Source of the DNA: Candidatus Gottesmanbacteria bacterium
Lineage (GTDB): Bacteria > Patescibacteriota > Microgenomatia > JACPZF01
Assembly: GCA_016195615.1 (NCBI GenBank)
Contig: JACPZF010000005.1
Coordinates: forward strand, 1 to 9,510
Direction: 5' to 3'
DNA: 9,510 bases
Shown one piece after another: positions 1 to 5,093 of this stretch. A program made the translations under genes and the position numbers. Position 1 is the stretch's first letter. Every line of letters begins with the position of its first letter. Below the pieces are notes generated by a model. That model made no database searches and had not been told where the DNA came from. It worked only from the letters and a program-made list of their open reading frames with translations.

Positions 1-1377
1 AGATAAAATTTTAAGCTTAACCTTTCGTTCCTTTTCATCAAAAATAAACCCGCAAGTAAAACCATTATGTTCAGCGCTATAACCTTCTGGTACTGAAACA
101 ATCCACCAGTGACGAGGGAGGTCCGTAGGAAGAATAAGACTGATAGGTTGGAGTTTTGAATAACCAGCATTATTATCTAAGACAAAGTTAAGCTCTGCCA
201 GTAGAGGACTTTTATCTGACGAGCTTGTTCCCCTTAGCCCAGTGTTGAAAAAAAGACTAAAAAGCCCGTTCCAACTTTTTGTGTGGAAAGCAGCATTTAT
301 TAAATCTTCCGGTGTTAGATTTTTTTGTGTTGTCGTATCTAGATATGTTGGCTGAAGGTAACTGATGCAGTAAATTATTCCCTCGCTTGTTATTTCGTTC
401 CAAAGACGACGAGACCTTTCGGTTGCAAAAAAGGAATAATCGTCAACCGTTGTTAATTGTCTTGATTGATCAATTTCAACAATATTTTCATTTACCAAAA
501 ATTCGGTAATAACTTCTGCCATATAACTTGCTTCGCTTGTAAAAATATCAGGAGCCGCAGCTCTACCTTCCTCTATGGTCAGAGTTGGCAGGCCGTTTTT
601 CGTTAAGATATAACTTAAAGAGTGATTATAGTGTTCTGTATCGCCGATGTCCTCTAATAAGCTAGGAACTCTAATTCTATTGAAAACCTTAATCAAATTT
701 GTTATCAAATTTTGATTTTCGTCCATTCTATCTAAACGGCCGTGAGGTATGGAAATCATATTATCTCTATGGATATCGATGGCACTAGTTTTATAATCAG
801 GATATTTTTTCTCATGACTTTTTTTCTCAGATAGAAGATAGCGGATAAAAAGCCAGGCGTATTTTTCCGTTTTGGTTTTTAAAGATAAAAACTCGTTCCA
901 ATCCCCGGAATTATAGCAGTCAGAAACCAGGTTGATATTAGAATCCGGTTCATCTGAAAAAATGTATCTGGTTTTTTTCTCATAACCTGGAATATTGATT
1001 ACGGGAATAATAATTACTTTTCCCTTAATGTCTGTGGCATTTTCGCGTAAATCTTCATCTAATTTTCTGGTAGCCAAACGATCTCCCAGTGTTTCTTCGC
1101 CGTGTTGATAGCCCATTACAAATGTTAACTTTCCAGGTTTTTGCGCATCATATTCGACAATATCTATTTGACCAACCGCACCGATTACTTCTAAATCGGC
1201 CTGACTTAGTTTTGCGATTATTTCCGGTGGGGGTTTTACTACTAACCTTTTTTCCTGCCGCAGAGAACTTGTGTCCTTCTCAACCGTAGATACAGGTTGT
1301 CCTGTTACACCAACCACCACGTCAAGATAGTTGTTAACCAACGATTTTAGATTTATTTTTACGTTCTCAGATGTCAT
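1..1377 (-). CDS. Succinylglutamate desuccinylase/aspartoacylase-like zinc hydrolase, 3' end beyond the window
   Basis: An uninterrupted frame of 459 codons starts at ATG 1377 and leaves the window without a stop. Residues 89-97 read GYQHGEETL, matching the GxHGxE zinc motif of the AstE/AspA (M14-like) hydrolases, with H92 and E95 as likely ligands. Residues 120-137 (KVIIIPVINIPGYEKKTR) resemble the strand, Pro/Asn turn and substrate-carboxylate Arg of the family. D201-I-H203 would supply the third zinc ligand, and T267-I-E269-E-G271 matches the T-x-E-x-G motif holding the catalytic Glu. These enzymes hydrolyse amide or ester bonds of small acylated amino acids or related compounds; the substrate here cannot be read. 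No signal peptide is visible, so a cytoplasmic location is likely. The region after residue 280, including GIIYCISYL and HWWIVSVPEGY, is not one I recognise and makes the protein longer than typical aspartoacylases of 300-350 residues. No Shine-Dalgarno site precedes the start, but a good promoter lies about 30 bp upstream. The family call is fairly sure; the exact function is unknown. Confidence 0.6.
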   Translation of the reverse strand, partial: MTSENVKINLKSLVNNYLDVVVGVTGQPVSTVEKDTSSLRQEKRLVVKPPPEIIAKLSQADLEVIGAVGQIDIVEYDAQKPGKLTFVMGYQHGEETLGDRLATRKLDEDLRENATDIKGKVIIIPVINIPGYEKKTRYIFSDEPDSNINLVSDCYNSGDWNEFLSLKTKTEKYAWLFIRYLLSEKKSHEKKYPDYKTSAIDIHRDNMISIPHGRLDRMDENQNLITNLIKVFNRIRVPSLLEDIGDTEHYNHSLSYILTKNGLPTLTIEEGRAAAPDIFTSEASYMAEVITEFLVNENIVEIDQSRQLTTVDDYSFFATERSRRLWNEITSEGIIYCISYLQPTYLDTTTQKNLTPEDLINAAFHTKSWNGLFSLFFNTGLRGTSSSDKSPLLAELNFVLDNNAGYSKLQPISLILPTDLPRHWWIVSVPEGYSAEHNGFTCGFIFDEKERKVKLKILS

Positions 1378-1407
1378 ATTTTAGTCTTACTTAACCAGTA
1401 AGCAGGT

Positions 1408-1436
1408 ATTATAGCCCACTGCAACAATCTAAACAA
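1408..1436 (-). promoter_or_regulatory. Promoter of the AstE/AspA-like hydrolase gene
   Basis: On the minus strand a perfect -10 box TATAAT (1408-1413) lies 17 bp from TTGTTT (1431-1436), a -35 box sharing TTG with the consensus. Transcription would start near 1401, leaving a leader of about 24 nt before ATG 1377, in which no Shine-Dalgarno site is evident. Confidence 0.6.
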
Positions 1437-1458
1437 GCAGAAGTGGCTGTAATACTAA

Positions 1459-1487
1459 TTGACATAAAGTATTATTATTTGTATAAC
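1459..1487 (+). promoter_or_regulatory. Strong promoter in front of the AbrB/PIN remnant
   Basis: A consensus -35 box TTGACA (1459-1464) is followed after exactly 17 bp by TATAAC (1482-1487). The expected start of transcription, about 1493-1496, falls immediately at the GTG codon 1497 that opens the antitoxin-like frame, so the transcript would be leaderless or nearly so. It also rules out the ATG at 1443 as a translation start, because that codon lies upstream of the promoter. The hydrolase promoter fires in the opposite direction from 1408-1436, so the two promoters are divergent. Confidence 0.6.
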
Positions 1488-1496
1488 GGTATTACT

Positions 1497-1646
1497 GTGT
1501 TATTAACATTCACAATTACCCAAAAGGGCCCAGTGAATTTTTTGGATCTAGCAGGTTCAATTAGGAGCAAAAAACCATTTAATATTAATACCATGACCAG
1601 GGCGGCAAAAAAATTTGTGGGCCAAAGATATGCCAAAAGTGACTGA
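1497..1646 (+). pseudogene. Internally deleted AbrB/MazE-type antitoxin remnant
   Basis: From GTG 1497 the frame encodes 49 residues. Residues 4-13, TFTITQKGPV, match the start of the AbrB/SpoVT swapped-hairpin DNA-binding domain (usually T-x-T-x-x-x-KGQVTIP). The next residues, NFLDLAGSIRSKKPF, resemble the C-terminal tail of AbrB antitoxins paired with PIN toxins, followed by a basic helix ending VGQRYAKSD. Everything normally between these parts, the rest of the swapped hairpin and the linker, is absent, so the protein is 49 residues instead of roughly 75-90. The join keeps the reading frame. The 3' end overlaps the start of the PIN remnant by 17 nt, the usual coupling in such operons. The GTG start is chosen because the promoter at 1459-1487 places transcription start there; the same frame is open back to ATG 1443, which lies before the promoter. 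It could be a living minimal protein, but it lacks a complete DNA-binding fold, so a relic is more likely. Family recognition is from memory of the motifs. Confidence 0.5.
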
Positions 1647-1731
1647 CACAAGAGAAAATAATTCTTTAGGCGTACTTTCCTACGATAAATCGCTGGATAA
1701 AGTTAAAACAATTAACCGATTTGGGCCCTAA
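1630..1731 (+). pseudogene. Internally deleted PIN-domain (VapC-type) toxin remnant
   Basis: ATG 1630 opens a 33-codon frame overlapping the antitoxin remnant by 17 nt, as toxin genes do in AbrB/PIN operons. Its start, MPKVTDTREN, resembles the first strand of a PIN nuclease (a hydrophobic stretch then L-D-T-N with the first catalytic Asp). Its end, GVLSYDKSLDKVKTINRF, resembles the PIN C-terminus, where a strand followed by S-x-D-x-D-F-D-K carries the last acidic residue and leads to a final K-R-I-x-P. About 100 residues between these ends, including the middle catalytic acids, are missing, so nuclease activity is not expected. The frame is intact across the presumed deletion. The stop codon lies only 9 bp before the -35 box of the PBP promoter. 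The match is short and the call is tentative; without its upstream partner I would not have recognised it. Confidence 0.4.
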
Positions 1732-1739
1732 ATTGCCTC

Positions 1740-1768
1740 TTGGCAAGCCTTTCTTTTTATGCTATAAG
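1740..1768 (+). promoter_or_regulatory. Extended -10 promoter of the PBP1A gene
   Basis: TTGGCA (1740-1745) is separated by 17 bp from TATAAG (1763-1768), and TG at 1760-1761 gives an extended -10 element. Transcription should begin near 1775, only about 4 nt before ATG 1779. No Shine-Dalgarno sequence is present, which supports leaderless initiation. Confidence 0.6.
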
Positions 1769-1778
1769 CTAATCTGTC

Positions 1779-4241
1779 ATGCGAGTCAAAGCTAAGAGAG
1801 CAAGAACTGCCCCTCTTAATGCTCCAAAACCAAAAAGTAAAACTGAGTTTTTCTTAAATACAGTTTTAACCTTAATTAACGCCTTGATATTTTTAGGCGG
1901 TTTAATTTGGTGGGTTCCTAAGCAAATAATTACTTTTACCAAACTCGCCAGCAAGGGGATAAAAAAGCAGCAAGAGAAAATCCGCGAGTTTAAAACCGAG
2001 ACTTTTAGAAAACTCGAAAGCCAAAAAACCTCGTTTAGGCAATTACTAAAAAGCCTAAAACCCCAGCTAAAACTAAAACCTTTCCTTAAGTTTTTTCTTA
2101 GCGGCAAAAACGTCTTAATAAATAAACTAGAAGAAATAAGAACTTCTTTTAAGAAAAAAACTTTTACGGCCAAAGGCGTGGTCAAAGTCAAAAAGAAAGG
2201 CCAAATTTACCCGGCCAAGCCTTTATTTTTGGAAAGACTTAAATTTCTTTCCCTAGGTATTTTATTAACCCTTTTTGCAATTGTTGGGCCTTTGATTTTT
2301 TCTTTCTGGCTAAACGAGTTACCTAACCCCAGGCTTTTGAGCGCCAGAGAGATTCCGCTCTCAACAAAGATTTATGACCGAAACGGTATTTTATTGTTTC
2401 AAATTTACGCCAGTCAAAACAGGAGTTTTATTAAACTAGACGATTTGCCAAAAAATCTAGTTAATGCCACGGTTGCCATTGAGGATAAAAATTTTTTCCA
2501 CCATCCCGGCGTTGATCTTCGCGGAATTTTAAGAGCTTTCTTAATCAATCTAGCACTAGGCAGCAAAACCAACGGCAGGCCGCTTCAGGGTGGTTCGACG
2601 ATCACCCAGCAACTGATTAAAAACGCCCTGCTTTCGTCGGAATTAACTTGGTCGCGAAAAATTAAAGAGGTGGTTTTAGCTATTTGGGCGGAAACCATAT
2701 ACAGAAAAAGAGACATTTTAGAAATGTATTTTAACCAAGTGCCATACGGCGGTACCGCTTGGGGAGTGGAAGCAGCCGCGGAAACTTATTTTAAAAAGAA
2801 AGTAAAAGATTTAGACTTGGCCGAAAGCGCTCTTTTAGCCGGCCTTCCGGCAGCGCCATCCTACTATTCGCCGTTTGGCGCGCACCCGGAGTTGGCTCGC
2901 GAGAGGCAACATGAGGTTTTAAGAAGAATGACCGAGGATAAATACATTACTTCTCAAGAAGCCAACGAGACCGAGAAAGAGGAACTGCATTATGCCACTC
3001 AGGCGATAGAAATTAAGGCGCCGCACTTTGTGATGTATGTCAAAGACCTTTTGGTTAAAAAGTATGGTTTGCGCACAGTTGAACAGGGGGGGCTTAATGT
3101 AACGACCAGTCTAGATCTAAATACCCAAGACATGGTTCAAGACGAAGTGGCCAAAGAGGTGGAAAATTTAAAAAATTTATTGGTCAGTAATGGCTCGGCG
3201 GTTGTTACCAATCCTAAAACCGGGGAAATTCTCGCCATGGTCGGCTCGCGCGACTATTTTGATCTTGCTCATGACGGCAACGTCAATGTAACTTTGGCTC
3301 TTCGCCAGCCCGGCTCCTCGATTAAGCCGGTGATGTATTCGGCTGCCCTCCAGCATGGTTTTACCCCGTCATCAATTATTGATGATTCAGCAATTTCCTT
3401 TCGTATTCCCGGACAACCTCCTTACGCGCCGGTTAACTACGACGGCAAATTTCACGGCAAAGTAACGCTAAGGTCTGCTTTAGCCAATTCTTTTAACGTG
3501 CCGGCGGTAAAAGTGCTCAATGCGATTGGTGTTCATACCATGGTTGATATGGGAAGGAAGATGGGAATTTCGACTTGGGAAGATGAGAGCCGTTTTGGTT
3601 TATCGCTAACTCTCGGCGGTGGGGAAGTGACGATGCTGGATATGGCCAAAGCCTACGGCGTTTTGGCCAACGAGGGTAAAAAGCAGGAATTAACGCCCAT
3701 TTTAAAAATTACGGATTACCAAGGAAATGTTTTAGAACAAGCCAAAAACAAAAGCGGGAGCCAGGTTTTACCGACGGAGATTGCCTTTCAACTCGCAAAT
3801 ATTTTAGCTGATAATAATTCCAGAAGTGTCGCTTTTGGTTTTAATTCTGCCTTAAACATTCCGGGAAAAACCGTTTCCGTTAAAACCGGAACGACTAATG
3901 ATAAAAGAGACAACTGGACGATAGGTTTCACGCCGTCTTTTGTCGTCGTCGTCTGGGTGGGGAATAATGACAATTCGCCGATGCATCCTTATCTAACGTC
4001 AGGAATAACTGGCGCCGCACCGATTTGGCATAACATCATGGTCAACCTTTTAAAAAACAAACCCAATGAAACCATTGGCAAAAGCGAAGACATTATTGAG
4101 GTTAACGTTTGTGCTTGGAATGGGTTTCTTCCCTGTGACGGTTGTCCAACAATTACCGAGTATTTTGCCCGCGGTACCGAGCCGAAAATTCATTGCCAGA
4201 TAACCCCTTCTCCCTCTCCCACGCCCGAAGTTAATTTATAG
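1779..4241 (+). CDS. Bifunctional class A penicillin-binding protein (GT51 glycosyltransferase and transpeptidase), PBP1A type
   Basis: This 820-residue membrane protein polymerises lipid II into glycan strands and cross-links the stem peptides outside the membrane. The GT51 domain spans about residues 190-370: catalytic E235 in EDKNFFHHPGVD, GGSTITQQLIKN at 271-282, second acidic residue E315 in EMYFNQVPYGG, and ESALLAGLPAAPSYYSP at 349-365. The transpeptidase spans about 470-765: S513-S-I-K516 with nucleophile S513, S571-F-N573, and K702-T-G704. The last 45 residues carry four cysteines (C778, C786, C789, C806), possibly disulfide-bonded, and a Pro/Ser tail. Unusually, about 180 residues precede the GT domain: a hydrophobic segment at 24-50, a Lys-rich helical stretch at 56-150, then a second hydrophobic segment at 153-178. 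Most PBP1A proteins have a short cytoplasmic tail and one membrane segment. ATG 1779 is the first Met of the frame and sits just behind a promoter. The gene converges on the MerR gene with an 11-bp overlap. Confidence 0.95.
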   Translation: MRVKAKRARTAPLNAPKPKSKTEFFLNTVLTLINALIFLGGLIWWVPKQIITFTKLASKGIKKQQEKIREFKTETFRKLESQKTSFRQLLKSLKPQLKLKPFLKFFLSGKNVLINKLEEIRTSFKKKTFTAKGVVKVKKKGQIYPAKPLFLERLKFLSLGILLTLFAIVGPLIFSFWLNELPNPRLLSAREIPLSTKIYDRNGILLFQIYASQNRSFIKLDDLPKNLVNATVAIEDKNFFHHPGVDLRGILRAFLINLALGSKTNGRPLQGGSTITQQLIKNALLSSELTWSRKIKEVVLAIWAETIYRKRDILEMYFNQVPYGGTAWGVEAAAETYFKKKVKDLDLAESALLAGLPAAPSYYSPFGAHPELARERQHEVLRRMTEDKYITSQEANETEKEELHYATQAIEIKAPHFVMYVKDLLVKKYGLRTVEQGGLNVTTSLDLNTQDMVQDEVAKEVENLKNLLVSNGSAVVTNPKTGEILAMVGSRDYFDLAHDGNVNVTLALRQPGSSIKPVMYSAALQHGFTPSSIIDDSAISFRIPGQPPYAPVNYDGKFHGKVTLRSALANSFNVPAVKVLNAIGVHTMVDMGRKMGISTWEDESRFGLSLTLGGGEVTMLDMAKAYGVLANEGKKQELTPILKITDYQGNVLEQAKNKSGSQVLPTEIAFQLANILADNNSRSVAFGFNSALNIPGKTVSVKTGTTNDKRDNWTIGFTPSFVVVVWVGNNDNSPMHPYLTSGITGAAPIWHNIMVNLLKNKPNETIGKSEDIIEVNVCAWNGFLPCDGCPTITEYFARGTEPKIHCQITPSPSPTPEVNL

Positions 4242-5031
4242 GTAAATATATCTCAAAAAATTGCTTAGTCGGATCTTCTTCGTTTACCTGCCGGTAAATT
4301 TCAAAATCAGGCGTTTCTTTCCTTATTTTTAAATGATGAAGCGCGCAATACTTCTCGAGTTCTTTCCAAAACAAGGAAAGCAAACTGCCCGAGCCATTAT
4401 GGGTATAGGTAATAACTTTTCCGGGATTAAATTTTAAATACTTAATAAGATCTTTATACTGACGATTTATTTTCATCCCTTTACTGGCCAACGCTCCGAT
4501 TTTAATACTGCTTTCTTTGGGCTGGTAGGTTGGGTTTTCAAAAATTGCCAGCGTAGTGAAGTTTTTTCCTTTTTTTTCAAACATTTGAGCCAATTCTTGA
4601 CAATAACTTTCGATTTCTGCATACGACCCGATCTTTTCGATGTAATAGACGCCAAAGGGTTTTAGAATTTTAATTTCAGGATTAACCATCGTACCGTTAT
4701 TTTTCAAATTATGTAAAAACCTTTCCAGGCTGCTTAGATTAAAAGCAAGTCTTTTAATTTCTTTCTTAATAAAGGGTTTTTTGTTATTAAACAGTTTTGT
4801 TAAATCGCCTTTTCTTCGTAAATAATTTTTTATTTCCTTTAAGGGAATTCCCATCGTGGTTAGGAGCAGAATTTTTTGGTAATCAAGAACTTGTGACTCC
4901 CCATAATAACGGTATTTCTTAGAATTAACCCTAGTTGGATTAAGAACACCTTTTTGGTCGTAAAAAAGGATGGTTCGCTTTGTGGTGCTGGCAAGTATTG
5001 CGAGCTGTCCGGCAGTAATGTAGCTTTTCAT
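4231..5031 (-). CDS. MerR-family regulator with GyrI/BmrR-like ligand-binding domain
   Basis: The 266-residue protein begins with a MerR winged helix-turn-helix (residues 4-70): ITAGQLAILASTTKRTILFY, then GVLNP and the YRYY wing motif, then GIPLKEIKNYL. A charged coiled coil for dimerisation covers about 82-112. The C-terminal part (about 120-266) looks like a GyrI-like/AraC effector-binding domain: GVYYIEKIGSYAEIE, a paired repeat with YTHNGSGS, and the closing strand FFEIYLPIN, where E260 corresponds to the acidic residue that contacts cationic ligands in BmrR. Family members bind hydrophobic drugs and twist a long-spacer promoter to activate it. The gene is divergent from the UvrA-like gene at 5094, with 62 bp between start codons that hold overlapping promoters and a palindrome, so control of that gene and of itself is likely. 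No Shine-Dalgarno site precedes ATG 5031. The MerR/GyrI architecture is clear; the ligand is unknown. Confidence 0.88.
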   Translation of the reverse strand: MKSYITAGQLAILASTTKRTILFYDQKGVLNPTRVNSKKYRYYGESQVLDYQKILLLTTMGIPLKEIKNYLRRKGDLTKLFNNKKPFIKKEIKRLAFNLSSLERFLHNLKNNGTMVNPEIKILKPFGVYYIEKIGSYAEIESYCQELAQMFEKKGKNFTTLAIFENPTYQPKESSIKIGALASKGMKINRQYKDLIKYLKFNPGKVITYTHNGSGSLLSLFWKELEKYCALHHLKIRKETPDFEIYRQVNEEDPTKQFFEIYLPIN

Positions 5032-5034
5032 AAT

Positions 5035-5065
5035 TTGACTATAACGTTACGTTATACTTTATTAT
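5035..5065 (+). promoter_or_regulatory. MerR-type long-spacer promoter of the UvrA-like gene
   Basis: TTGACT (5035-5040) and TATTAT (5060-5065) are separated by 19 bp, two more than optimal, with the palindrome 5040-5056 filling most of the spacer. Such spacing is characteristic of promoters activated by MerR-family DNA distortion. Transcription would start near 5072, giving a leader of about 22 nt that contains AGGAG at 5078-5082, 11 nt before ATG 5094. A TATAAC at 5063-5068 is an alternative -10 but would need a 22-bp spacer. Confidence 0.6.
5040..5056. promoter_or_regulatory. 17-bp perfect palindrome, probable MerR operator
   Basis: TATAACGT-T-ACGTTATA is a perfect inverted repeat of two 8-bp arms around one base. 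It lies between the -35 and -10 boxes of the promoter for the UvrA-like gene and around the expected transcription start of the MerR gene. That is where MerR-family dimers bind, activating the target promoter and repressing their own gene. Confidence 0.7.
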
Positions 5066-5089
5066 AACCTATAGCCCAGGAGTAAGCAA
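5061..5089 (-). promoter_or_regulatory. Promoter of the MerR gene, overlapping the divergent one
   Basis: On the minus strand a perfect TATAAT (5061-5066) lies 17 bp from TTGCTT (5084-5089). Transcription would start near 5054, inside the palindrome, so a bound regulator should block it. The -10 box shares five of its six positions with the -10 box of the plus-strand promoter, so both promoters cannot be occupied at once. Confidence 0.5.
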
Positions 5090-5093
5090 ATAT

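Noticed and set aside
1443..1496. N-terminal extension of the antitoxin-like frame from ATG 1443
   Set aside because: The -35 and -10 boxes at 1459-1487 lie inside it, so it would not be transcribed, and its residues do not resemble AbrB proteins.
1769..2191. 140-codon open frame on the minus strand opposite the PBP1A N-terminus
   Set aside because: It mirrors the Lys-rich coding stretch of the PBP gene, has Leu/Phe-rich low-complexity content, and has no promoter or ribosome site of its own.
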